Source: Microbacterium galbinum | GTDB lineage: Bacteria > Actinomycetota > Actinomycetes > Actinomycetales > Microbacteriaceae | Assembly: GCF_023101185.1 (NCBI RefSeq) | Contig: NZ_CP078077.1 | Location: forward strand, 1,827,630-1,891,629 | Direction of reading: 5' to 3' | Length of the DNA: 64,000 nt | Part shown: positions 35,169-43,431 of the stretch, piece after piece | Position numbering within the stretch: the first letter of the stretch is position 1 | Layout: the number at the start of each line of letters is the position of its first letter | The notes under the pieces: generated by a model | Databases searched by the model: none | What the model saw: only the letters and a program-made list of their open reading frames with translations | Told to the model about the DNA's origin: nothing | Made by a program: the position numbers and the translations under genes

Positions 35169-36140
35169 ATGACCATGACTCCCGAGCAGGCCACCTGGTT
35201 CCAGGGCACCTTCCACCGTCTCGTCGAGAACGTCGACAAGGCGGTGCAGGGCAAGCAGGAGATCGTGGGCCTGGTGATCTCCGCGATGCTCGCCGAAGGG
35301 CACGTGCTGCTCGAGGATGCGCCGGGGACGGGCAAGACGAGCCTCGCGAAGGCTCTCGCCGCCACCGTGCAGGGCACCAGCGCGCGCATCCAGTTCACCC
35401 CCGACCTGCTGCCGTCCGACGTGACCGGCGTCACGATCTACGACCAGCAGCAGCACCGGTTCGAGTTCCACAAGGGGCCGATCTTCGCGTCGATCGTGCT
35501 CGCCGACGAGATCAACCGCGCCTCGCCGAAGACGCAGTCCGCCCTCCTCGAGGTCATGGAGGAGTCGCGCGTCACCGTCGACGGCGTCACGCACGAGACC
35601 GGGCGCCCGTTCCTCGTCATCGCGACGCAGAACCCCATCGAGCAGGCCGGAACCTACAAGCTCCCCGAGGCCCAGCTCGACCGCTTCCTCATCAAGACGT
35701 CGATCGGCTACCCCGACCTCGCCGTCACCGAGAGCATCCTGGCCGGGGCATCCGACCGCAACCCCTCCGCCGGCCTCGGCGCGATCATCACCACCAGCGC
35801 GGTCGCCGACATGGCCGACCTCGCCGCGACCGTGCACGTCGAGCCCGCAGTGCTGCGGTACACCGCCGAGCTCGCCGAGGCGACCCGCACCGACTCGGCG
35901 ACCCGCCTCGGAGTCTCGGTGCGCGGGGCGATCGCGATGATCCGCATCGCGAAGGTCTGGGCCGCCGCCCACGGTCGCCACTTCGTGCTGCCCGACGACA
36001 TCAAGGTCCTCGCCCGCCCCGTCTGGCAGCACCGCATGCTGCTCGACGCCGAGGCCGAATTCGCCGGGACGTCGAGTGAGACCGTGATCGCCCGGGTTCT
36101 CGACTCCGTGGCGGCCCCGCAGGCGCGAACGGCGGCCTGA
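35169..36140 (+). CDS. MoxR family AAA+ ATPase (copy 2)
   Basis: A 323-residue AAA+ ATPase, clearly paralogous to the one at 20888. Walker A is EDAPGTGKTSLAK, Walker B is IVLADEINRASPKTQSALLE and the sensor region is ATQNPIEQAGTYKLPEAQLD. The sensor 2 region is RLGVSVRGAIAMIR. No residue needed for ATP hydrolysis is missing. ATG 35169 is used; a second in-frame ATG two codons later is also possible. The only ribosome binding site is a weak AGGGA about 11 nt upstream. The 58-nt gap from the giant gene is the largest inside the copy-2 operon before 47223. The stop shares one base with the DUF58 start. It is expected to work with the DUF58 and transglutaminase-like neighbours on an envelope complex. 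Confidence 0.95.
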   Translation: MTMTPEQATWFQGTFHRLVENVDKAVQGKQEIVGLVISAMLAEGHVLLEDAPGTGKTSLAKALAATVQGTSARIQFTPDLLPSDVTGVTIYDQQQHRFEFHKGPIFASIVLADEINRASPKTQSALLEVMEESRVTVDGVTHETGRPFLVIATQNPIEQAGTYKLPEAQLDRFLIKTSIGYPDLAVTESILAGASDRNPSAGLGAIITTSAVADMADLAATVHVEPAVLRYTAELAEATRTDSATRLGVSVRGAIAMIRIAKVWAAAHGRHFVLPDDIKVLARPVWQHRMLLDAEAEFAGTSSETVIARVLDSVAAPQARTAA

Positions 36141-37402
36141 TGACCACGGAGGCCCTGCAGAGCACGCAACCCACGATCGACCGCGACGCCGGCTGGCGCG
36201 ACATCGCGGCGGTCTTGGCTGTGCGGATGCTCGCGCGCCTCCGTCTCATCGCGCAGGCGGTGCGCCCGCTCGCGTGGGTGCTCATGGGCCTGGCGGTCGG
36301 ATTCTGGATCCTCGGGCAGGTCGCCGGGTGGGCGGAGTTCACGATCACCGCCCTCGTCATCGCGATCGTCGTCGCGCTGTGCGCTCTGTTCCTCATCGGC
36401 CGCACGGCCTACGACGTCTCGCTCGACCTCGCCCGCACCCGGGTCGTGGTGGGGGAGCGGGCGATCGGCGCCCTGAAGCTCGCCAACCTCGGAACGCGCG
36501 CCATCCTGCCCTCGCGCGTGGTGCTGCCGGTGGGGTCGGGACGAGGAGAGTTCGGCATCCAGCGCCTCGCCCCGGGAGCCGAGGCCGAGGAGCTCTTCGC
36601 GATCCCGACGCAGAAGCGCGGCGTCGTGAAGGTCGGTCCGGTGAGCGTCGTGCGCGGCGATCCGCTCGGTCTCTTCGAGCGCGCCCGCCGCAGCGACGAC
36701 CCGGTCGACCTGTTCGTGCACCCGCGCACGATCCTCTTCGACGGTCAGTCGCTCGGCTTCCTGCGCGACCTCGAGGGGATGCCGGCGGCCGACCTGTCGC
36801 GCGACGACGTCTCGTTCCACGCCCTCCTCGAGTACCAGCCCGGCGACGACCTGCGTCACGTGCACTGGAAGTCGACCGCCCGCACCGGCACCATGATGGT
36901 GCGGCAGTACGAGGAGACCCGTCGTTCGCACTTCGTGATCGGCCTCTCGCGCTCGACCGGCGACTACGCCCGTGACGAGGACTTCGAGCTCGCGATCTCG
37001 GCCGCCGGATCGATCGGCCTGCGCGCGCTGCGCGATTCGCAGCGCGTCGACATGCGGGTGCAGGGCAGGGAGCTGCCCTCGAGCACCGGCAAGCAGCTGC
37101 TCGACTCGCTCTCGGCCGTCGAGAACTCCAAGCCCCGCGAGGGCGGCATCGCCGAACTCGCCGGCGTGCTCGCCGCGAGCATGCCGCTCGCCAGCATCGT
37201 CGTGCTGGTGTGCGGATCGAAGGTGCGCACCGAAGATCTGCGGCTCGCGTGCGCGCGGCTGCCCTTCGGCGCGCGGGTGCTCGCGATCGTCACCGACTCC
37301 ACGCTCTCCTCGCCCGAGCTGCGGCGCATCGGCGACGCCGACGTCGTCACGGTCGGCGCGCTCGAGCAGATCCCCCTCGCCCTGCAGAAGGTGCTCGCAT
37401 GA
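36140..37402 (+). CDS. DUF58 domain membrane protein (copy 2)
   Basis: A 420-residue DUF58 protein. Two membrane helices lie at about residues 43-63 and 67-87. The DUF58 signature is YQPGDDLRHVHWKSTARTG followed by VRQYEE, closer to the family consensus than in copy 1. The C-terminal alpha/beta part ends in DADVVTVGALEQIP. ATG 36140 overlaps the moxR stop by one base (TGATG) and the stop overlaps the next gene by 4 nt. It is the likely direct partner of the copy-2 MoxR ATPase. Compared with copy 1 it lacks the long basic N-terminal extension, so the two have diverged in the cytoplasmic part. Confidence 0.93.
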   Translation: MTTEALQSTQPTIDRDAGWRDIAAVLAVRMLARLRLIAQAVRPLAWVLMGLAVGFWILGQVAGWAEFTITALVIAIVVALCALFLIGRTAYDVSLDLARTRVVVGERAIGALKLANLGTRAILPSRVVLPVGSGRGEFGIQRLAPGAEAEELFAIPTQKRGVVKVGPVSVVRGDPLGLFERARRSDDPVDLFVHPRTILFDGQSLGFLRDLEGMPAADLSRDDVSFHALLEYQPGDDLRHVHWKSTARTGTMMVRQYEETRRSHFVIGLSRSTGDYARDEDFELAISAAGSIGLRALRDSQRVDMRVQGRELPSSTGKQLLDSLSAVENSKPREGGIAELAGVLAASMPLASIVVLVCGSKVRTEDLRLACARLPFGARVLAIVTDSTLSSPELRRIGDADVVTVGALEQIPLALQKVLA

Positions 37403-39825
37403 CCGCGCCCGCGATCCCGGCCGCGCCGACCGCCCTTCCGCTGCGTCGCTGGATCCTCGATCTCCTCGCCACCGCCCTGCTCGTCGGCGCGATACTCCTC
37501 GGCTTCTGGCCGACCTTCGCCGGCGGGTCGTTCCTGCCCGCGGCGATCGGCGGACTCCTCCTCGGCCTGGCGGTCGCCGGCGTCTCGGCCTGGCGTCGCT
37601 GGGGCATCCTGATCGTCACCGGTCTCACGATCGCGGTGTATTTCGTCTTCGGTGGGGCGCTCGCGTTGCCCGGCACGACCATCGCCGGTTTCGTGCCCAC
37701 GCTCGAGACGCTCCAGAAGCTCGCGCTGGGAGTGGTGACGTCGTGGAAGCAGATGCTCACGACCGTCGCCCCGGTCTCGGCCGCCGACGGCCACCTGCTC
37801 GTACCGTTCCTGCTGGCCCTCGTGGCGTCGACCGTCACGGCCTCGCTCGCTCTTCGGCTGTCGAACGTGGCCTGGGCGCTGATCCCCGCGGGCACGCTGC
37901 TCGTGCTGGTGATCGCGCTCGGCACTCCCGAGGCGGCGTTCCCGATCGTGCAGGGACTCGTGTTCGCGGTCGTGGCCATCGCCTGGCTGGCACTGCGTCA
38001 GCTGTGGGCCCCGCAGAACTCGGCCGTCTCGGTGAGCGAGGTCGACCCCTCGCGTGCCGCTCACATGCGCCTGCGCCGGTTGCTGGCCGGAGCGGCCGTG
38101 CTCGCGATCGCCGCGGGAGCGGGCATCGCCTCGTCGGCCATCGCCGCTCCCGCCGAGACCCGCCACGTGTTCCGCGACGTGATCATCCCGCCGTTCGACA
38201 TCCGCGATTACCCGAGCCCGCTGCAGGCGTTCCGCAAGAACGTGCGCGACGAGAAGGTCAAGACGCTCTTCACCGTGCGGGGCCTGCCCGAGAAGGCGCG
38301 CATCCGCATCGCGGTCATGGACCAGTTCGACGGCATGGTCTACAACGTCACCGACGGGGGACCGGGGTCGTCGAGCGCGTTCACTCCGCTGCGCTCCGAC
38401 ATGTCGCCCGAGGCCGAGGGAATCCCGGTCACGCTGCAGGTCGAGATCGCCGAGTACGGCGGCGTGTGGGTTCCGGATGCCGGTGCGGTCTCCGAGATCG
38501 AGTACACGGGCGACCGTGCCGAGGAGCTGCGCCGCGGCACGTTCTACAACACCGAGACCGGCACCGCAGTGGCGACGCCCCGGCTCACGGCGGGCGACAC
38601 CTACACGGTCGACACCGTCATCCCGAACGAGATCGACGACGACCGGCTCGCCGAGGTCGCGTTCGGCAACGTCACCCAGCCCAAGCAGAGCAACGTGCCC
38701 GAGGAGCTCACCTCGCTCGCGGCCGAGACGGTCGCGGATGCCGAGTCCCCGATCGAGCAGGTGCGGGCGCTCGAGACGATGCTGGCCGACGGCGGGTTCT
38801 TCAGCCACGGCCTGGAGGGCGAGGTCATCTCGCGCGCCGGCCACACGGCCGAGCGCATCTCGACCCTCGTGGGCGGCGACCAGATGATCGGCGATGACGA
38901 GCAGTACGCCGTCGCGATGGCGCTGCTCGCCCGCGAGGTCGGCATCCCCGCACGCGTCGTGATGGGGTACTACCCCGACGAGGAAGACGCGAAGGCCGCC
39001 GAGTTCGCCGCCACCGGCGACGACGTGCACGCCTGGGTCGAGGTGAACTTCGAGGGCGTGGGCTGGCTGCCGTTCAACCCGACTCCTCCCGAGGACCAGG
39101 TGCCGAACGACCAGAACACCAAGCCGCGCGTCGATCCGAAGCCGCAGGTGCTGCAGCCGCCGCCCCCGCCGCAGGAGCCGGTCGATCTGCCCCCGACGCT
39201 GCCCGATGACCGCAAGTCCGAGGACGAGACGCTCAACATCCTCGGCATCCTGGGCGCGATCCTCGCGATCGGCGGCATCACGCTCGCGATCCTCGCCATC
39301 CTCGCCTCGCCCTTCATCGTGATCGGTGCGTGGAAGGCGGCCAAGCGCCGTGCGCGTCGCAGCGCCGCGCGCACCTCCGACCGCATCAGCGGCGGCTGGG
39401 ACGAGCTCACCGATCGCGCGACCGACTACGGCGCGCGGATCGCTCCGGGAGGCACGCGCGTCGAGGACGCCGCGACCGTCGTCGCCACGCTCGATGTGCC
39501 GAAGGCGGCCGCGCTGGCGCAACGGGCGGATGCCGAGATCTTCGGCCCGACCGATCCGACGCCCGCCGATGTCGAGGCGTTCTGGAGCGAGGTCGACGAC
39601 ATCGTCGGCGGCCTGGGCAAGGAGGCCGGCTTCTGGCGGCGCTGGAAGGCGCGGGCGAATCTGCGCTCGCTCCTCGGCGGAACGGCTCTCTCGCATGGCT
39701 TCCAGAACCTGAAGGATGCCGCGGCCGCCCGCGTCGCCGACTCCGCGGACGCGCGCGCACGCCGCGAACCTGGCACCATCGAGAACAACGACCGCACCAC
39801 CGCCCCCGAGAGCGAGAACCCATGA
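37399..39825 (+). CDS. Transglutaminase-like (TgpA/DUF3488-type) membrane protein, catalytic Cys and Asp replaced (copy 2)
   Basis: The 808-residue paralogue of the gene at 23241. Several N-terminal membrane helices, an extracytoplasmic domain, a Pro-rich stretch, a helix at about 613-645 and a cytoplasmic tail are visible. The transglutaminase-like core is easy to align (GDDEQYAVAMALLAREVGIP, HAWVEV, GWLPFNPTP). The catalytic Cys is Asp500, His544 is kept, and the Asp of DPTP is Asn560. With Cys and Asp gone it should not have thiol transglutaminase or protease activity. It is more similar to active family members than copy 1, so the loss may be older than the duplication at the Cys position and independent at the other two. 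Overlapping start and stop codons couple it to its neighbours. Confidence 0.92.
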   Translation: MTAPAIPAAPTALPLRRWILDLLATALLVGAILLGFWPTFAGGSFLPAAIGGLLLGLAVAGVSAWRRWGILIVTGLTIAVYFVFGGALALPGTTIAGFVPTLETLQKLALGVVTSWKQMLTTVAPVSAADGHLLVPFLLALVASTVTASLALRLSNVAWALIPAGTLLVLVIALGTPEAAFPIVQGLVFAVVAIAWLALRQLWAPQNSAVSVSEVDPSRAAHMRLRRLLAGAAVLAIAAGAGIASSAIAAPAETRHVFRDVIIPPFDIRDYPSPLQAFRKNVRDEKVKTLFTVRGLPEKARIRIAVMDQFDGMVYNVTDGGPGSSSAFTPLRSDMSPEAEGIPVTLQVEIAEYGGVWVPDAGAVSEIEYTGDRAEELRRGTFYNTETGTAVATPRLTAGDTYTVDTVIPNEIDDDRLAEVAFGNVTQPKQSNVPEELTSLAAETVADAESPIEQVRALETMLADGGFFSHGLEGEVISRAGHTAERISTLVGGDQMIGDDEQYAVAMALLAREVGIPARVVMGYYPDEEDAKAAEFAATGDDVHAWVEVNFEGVGWLPFNPTPPEDQVPNDQNTKPRVDPKPQVLQPPPPPQEPVDLPPTLPDDRKSEDETLNILGILGAILAIGGITLAILAILASPFIVIGAWKAAKRRARRSAARTSDRISGGWDELTDRATDYGARIAPGGTRVEDAATVVATLDVPKAAALAQRADAEIFGPTDPTPADVEAFWSEVDDIVGGLGKEAGFWRRWKARANLRSLLGGTALSHGFQNLKDAAAARVADSADARARREPGTIENNDRTTAPESENP

Positions 39826-41207
39826 CCCAGCTCCCCTTCGGTCAGATCGCCCCGATCTCCCGACGCGCGGTCGCGTACCTCATCGACGCGCTTATCGCCG
39901 GCGGTCTGGCCATCGTGCTCAGCGTGGTGCTCGGCATCGCCACCGCGCTCTCGGGTGGGCTCGAGGCGTCGTTGCTCACGGTGACCATCGGCGGGCCGCT
40001 CGTCGGGCTCGTGCTGCTGGGCTGGTTCGTGGTCTACACGAACATGCAGGCCGGTGCGGGCTCCATCGGCATGCGCGCACAGGGCCTGCGCCTCGTGTCG
40101 GAGACCGACGGGTCGTCGATCGGCTTCGGCCGCGCCCTGCTGCGCAACATCATCTTCGGTCTCGCCGCCGGCATCGTCGTGGGGTACTTCACACCGCTGT
40201 TCGACGGATCGGGTCGCTTCCAGGGATGGCACGACAAGGTCGGCCGTTCGCTCGTGCTCGACGCCCGCGCCGAGGGCGGGATCGTGCCGATCGCGGCGCC
40301 GGCGACCACGGCGATGCCGACCGTCGACGGTGCGTCGCCGACGTCCCTCGCGCCGACCGCTCCGTCGCAGCCGCCCGCGATCCCGGGTCTGCCCCACCCC
40401 GGATCGTACGGGGCCCCGCATGCCCCGACCCCCCACGCGTCGGCCTCGCACGCTGCGGTCTCGCCCTACGCACCGCCGGCCGCTCCCGGTCAGGCGCCCG
40501 CTACTCCTCCCGCAGCCGCGGGGGTTCCGCAGAGCCCGCCCGCTCCGGCCGAGGCCTACGCGCCGTCGGCGCCCGTGTTCCCCGCCCCGGCGACGCCGGT
40601 GGCACCGGCCGCGCCGATCGGCGAGGGCGGCGACCTGATCGCCTTCGTCCCCGGCGTGACGCAGGATGCTCCGCCCCGCCCGCCGCAGCCCCCGGCCTCG
40701 GCCCCCGTCGAGCCCGAGCCCGTCGCCCCGGCATCCGCGCCGACGCCGCCCGCGCCCCCGGCGCCGGCCGCCGCACCGGCGCCTGCCGCGCCCGCCCCGG
40801 CGGCGCCGGCCGCGCCGGCTGCGCCCGCCCCGGCACCGCTCGTCGACGACCCCGACGTCGAGTCGACCCGCATCAGCATCCCCGGGCACCGTCTCGTCTT
40901 CACGTGGGACGACGGCACCCGCGTCTCCGTCTCGCGGCGCACGGTCTTCGGCCGCAACCCCTCCCCGGAGGAGGGCGCGGCGACGGTCGCGGTGCGCGAC
41001 GAGACGCTCTCGCTGTCGAAGACGCACTTCGAGGCCGCCGCCGAGACCTCGGGCGGATGGGTGCTCGATCGCCACTCGACCAACGGCACCACGATCGTGC
41101 GCGAGGGTCAGCGCATCGCCTGCCCGCCCGGTCAGCGCGTGCCGATCCGGCTCGGTGACGCGATCGAGATCGGCGACCGCATCGTCACGGTCGGGGGCTA
41201 CGCATGA
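39822..41207 (+). CDS. RDD-FHA membrane protein
   Basis: A 461-residue protein. The N-terminal 150 residues are an RDD-family membrane domain, with RRAVAYLIDALIAGG as the RDD motif and three or four helices. A Pro/Ala-rich linker (about 165-345) follows. The C-terminal FHA domain (about 356-461) shows FGRNPSPEEG, LSLSKTHFEA and RHSTNGTTIV. A possible phosphothreonine site, DVESTRISIP, lies just before it. ATG 39822 overlaps the upstream stop by 4 nt. It sits in the slot taken by the DUF5684-like FHA protein in copy 1. A similar RDD-FHA protein is encoded at 45778. Such proteins probably recruit phosphorylated partners to the membrane. RDD domains have no single known function. Confidence 0.88.
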   Translation: MTQLPFGQIAPISRRAVAYLIDALIAGGLAIVLSVVLGIATALSGGLEASLLTVTIGGPLVGLVLLGWFVVYTNMQAGAGSIGMRAQGLRLVSETDGSSIGFGRALLRNIIFGLAAGIVVGYFTPLFDGSGRFQGWHDKVGRSLVLDARAEGGIVPIAAPATTAMPTVDGASPTSLAPTAPSQPPAIPGLPHPGSYGAPHAPTPHASASHAAVSPYAPPAAPGQAPATPPAAAGVPQSPPAPAEAYAPSAPVFPAPATPVAPAAPIGEGGDLIAFVPGVTQDAPPRPPQPPASAPVEPEPVAPASAPTPPAPPAPAAAPAPAAPAPAAPAAPAAPAPAPLVDDPDVESTRISIPGHRLVFTWDDGTRVSVSRRTVFGRNPSPEEGAATVAVRDETLSLSKTHFEAAAETSGGWVLDRHSTNGTTIVREGQRIACPPGQRVPIRLGDAIEIGDRIVTVGGYA

Positions 41208-42019
41208 GGCCCGGACTGGTCGTCTCGTCGGGCGCGGCGACGCACGCGGGTCTGCGCCGACCGCTCAACGAGGACGCCTACCTCGCCACCTCGCCCGTGT
41301 TCGTCGTCGCCGACGGCATGGGTGGGCATGAGGCGGGGGAGCGCGCGAGCGCGGCCGTCATCGCCGAGTTCGCCTTCTCGATCGGGCGCGCGGCGCTCGA
41401 ACTCGACGACGTGCGCCGGGCGCTGGCCACGGCCCGCGAGCGTGTCGAAGAGCTGTCGACCTCGGGCAACGGCCGTGCGGGCACGACGCTCAGCGGCGTC
41501 GTGATCGCCGATGTCGACGGCATGGGCTACTGGCTCGCGGTGAACATCGGAGACTCGCGCACCTACCGCTTCGCCGACCGCGAGCTCGAGCAGATCACCG
41601 TCGACCACTCGGTCGTGCAGGAACTCATCGAGGCGGGCGAGCTCACGCCGCTCGACGCGCTCACCGATCGTCGGCGCAACATCATCACCCGGGCGATCGG
41701 CGCCTCCAGCACCGGCGACGCGGACTACTGGATGTTCCCGGCCGAGCTGGGCGATCGGATGCTGGTGTGCTCCGACGGCCTCACCTCGGAGGTGTCGGAC
41801 GAGCGGATCCGCGACATCCTCGGCACGACGCCCGACCCGCAGCGGGCTGCCGACGCGCTCATCGAGGCGGCCGTGGCCGCCGGCGGGCGCGACAACATCA
41901 CCGTCGTCATCGCCGATGCCGTCTCGGTCGCCTCGCGCCCGGGCACACTGCTCGCCACCGACGACGACATCGACATGAACACGCGTCCGCGTGAAGCCGC
42001 AGCAGGAGGGGGTCGCTGA
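41204..42019 (+). CDS. PP2C family Ser/Thr protein phosphatase (copy 2)
   Basis: A 271-residue PP2C phosphatase, paralogous to that at 27313. The metal-binding motifs are RRPLNEDAYL, VADGMGGHEAGERAS, LVCSDGLTSEVSD and GGRDNITVVI, all intact. It has no membrane helix and is expected in the cytoplasm. A short Thr-containing tail (LLATDDDIDMNTRP) follows the catalytic domain. It starts at ATG 41204 in a 4-nt overlap with the RDD-FHA gene and ends one base into the next FHA gene (TGATG). The kinase it most likely opposes is encoded two genes downstream at 43428. Confidence 0.95.
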   Translation: MRPGLVVSSGAATHAGLRRPLNEDAYLATSPVFVVADGMGGHEAGERASAAVIAEFAFSIGRAALELDDVRRALATARERVEELSTSGNGRAGTTLSGVVIADVDGMGYWLAVNIGDSRTYRFADRELEQITVDHSVVQELIEAGELTPLDALTDRRRNIITRAIGASSTGDADYWMFPAELGDRMLVCSDGLTSEVSDERIRDILGTTPDPQRAADALIEAAVAAGGRDNITVVIADAVSVASRPGTLLATDDDIDMNTRPREAAAGGGR

Positions 42020-43431
42020 TGCAGACCATCTATCGCCCGGGCCAGTGGAATCTCATCGTGATCCCCGGCGCGCTCGTCGCGCTGCCGCCGGATGCCCCGA
42101 CCGAGGTCGTGTCGACCCTCTGGGAGCGGCTCCCCGCGCACAAGACGCTGGCGACGGTGGTCGACGTGCTCACGACGCAGGCGGGCGGATCGTTCACCGC
42201 GCTGCCGCCGTTCGTCGCGGCGGTCGCCGAGGGCGCCGATGTGCGCATCGCGCTGCGCGGCGGGGTCGCCGCCCGAGTGACCGCGGCCGACGGTGCGCAC
42301 GAACTCTCCGGCGCCGAGGTGACGACGTGGAGCGAGCGCTTCATCGGCGGAGCCACGCGCATCGAGATCACCGTCGAGACCGTCGAGGGCGACGCGGGCC
42401 TGCCGGTGCATACCGGAATCGTGCGCGCGGCCGCGGTGAGCGCCGATCTCGAATCCGACGACGCCGCTCCGCTGACGGGTGCGCTCGGGCCGGCGCCGGT
42501 CGTCGTCGCCACGCACGAGGGCGCCTCGGCCACGGCGCTCGCCGCAGCCCCGGTGCCGCTCGCCCTGTTCGGAGGTGCAGCGCTCGGCGGTGCAGCGCTC
42601 GGAGCGGATGCCGCCGTCAGCACCCCGCTCGTCGGTGCCGTCCCGGTGCCCCCGGTCGTGTCGCCCCCGGTCGTGACGCCACCGCCCGTGCCCTCGGCCG
42701 TGACGCCTCCGGCCGCGCCCCCCGTGCCTGATGCTCCCGTGCCTGATGCTCCCGTGGCTGAGCCGCCGGTCGCGCCGGTGACCGAGGAGATCCCCGAGCA
42801 GTCCTCCGACTCGGCTCCTCTGCCCGTCATCGAGGATGCCACCCTGGTGCCCACCGAAGACACGATCACCCCCGACGACGACGACATCTTCGACCAGCTC
42901 TTCGGGGCGACGGTACACACCGCACCGGCGCCGGCCGATGCCCCGCTGGTGCCGCCGCTCCCCGCCCAGGGCGACCACGACGGCGCGACGATCTCGGCCG
43001 CCGAACTGCGCGCCCTGCGGCAGCAGCCCGCCTCGGCCGACGAGACGCCGACCGCCGTGCTGCCCGTGGCGGGAGCATCCGACGGTCCGACCATCGGCCG
43101 TCTGCGGGTGTCGAGCGGACAGGTCGTCGAACTCGACCGCACCGTGATCATCGGGCGTCGTCCGCGCTCCACGCGGGCCAGCGGGGCGAGCCTCCCGCAC
43201 CTGATCGCGGTCGAGAGCCCGCAGCAGGACATCTCCCGCAGCCACCTCGAGGTGCGCCCCGAGGGCGACACCGTGGTCGTGATCGACCTGCACACCACGA
43301 ACGGGTCGACGCTGCTGCGTCCGGGCGCCGACCCCGTGCGCCTGCACCCGGGGGAGCAGACGCTCGTGCTCACCGGCGACGTGGTGGACCTCGGCGACGG
43401 GATCACCGTCGCCTTCGAGGACCTGCCGTGA
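42019..43431 (+). CDS. Soluble FHA domain protein
   Basis: A 470-residue cytoplasmic protein. The N-terminal 150 residues form a small domain with no name I can give (QTIYRPGQWNLIVIPG at the start). A long Pro/Val/Ala linker follows, with an acidic Thr-containing stretch (EDATLVPTEDTITPDD). The C-terminal FHA domain (about 359-470) carries IGRRPRSTRA, ISRSHLEVRP and the LHTTNGS loop. It lacks membrane helices, unlike the other Pro-linker FHA proteins here. Its N-terminal domain may be the effector part. It starts one base inside the PP2C stop and ends inside the kinase start (GTGA), which places it between a matched phosphatase and kinase. Confidence 0.85.
   Translation: MQTIYRPGQWNLIVIPGALVALPPDAPTEVVSTLWERLPAHKTLATVVDVLTTQAGGSFTALPPFVAAVAEGADVRIALRGGVAARVTAADGAHELSGAEVTTWSERFIGGATRIEITVETVEGDAGLPVHTGIVRAAAVSADLESDDAAPLTGALGPAPVVVATHEGASATALAAAPVPLALFGGAALGGAALGADAAVSTPLVGAVPVPPVVSPPVVTPPPVPSAVTPPAAPPVPDAPVPDAPVAEPPVAPVTEEIPEQSSDSAPLPVIEDATLVPTEDTITPDDDDIFDQLFGATVHTAPAPADAPLVPPLPAQGDHDGATISAAELRALRQQPASADETPTAVLPVAGASDGPTIGRLRVSSGQVVELDRTVIIGRRPRSTRASGASLPHLIAVESPQQDISRSHLEVRPEGDTVVVIDLHTTNGSTLLRPGADPVRLHPGEQTLVLTGDVVDLGDGITVAFEDLP

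Noticed and set aside
28661-35434. A 2257-codon open frame on the minus strand across the second giant Ig/Fn3 gene
   Set aside because: Same effect of high GC3. The translation is Arg/His/Asp-rich without any fold pattern, and the plus strand carries clear Ig and Fn3 domains.
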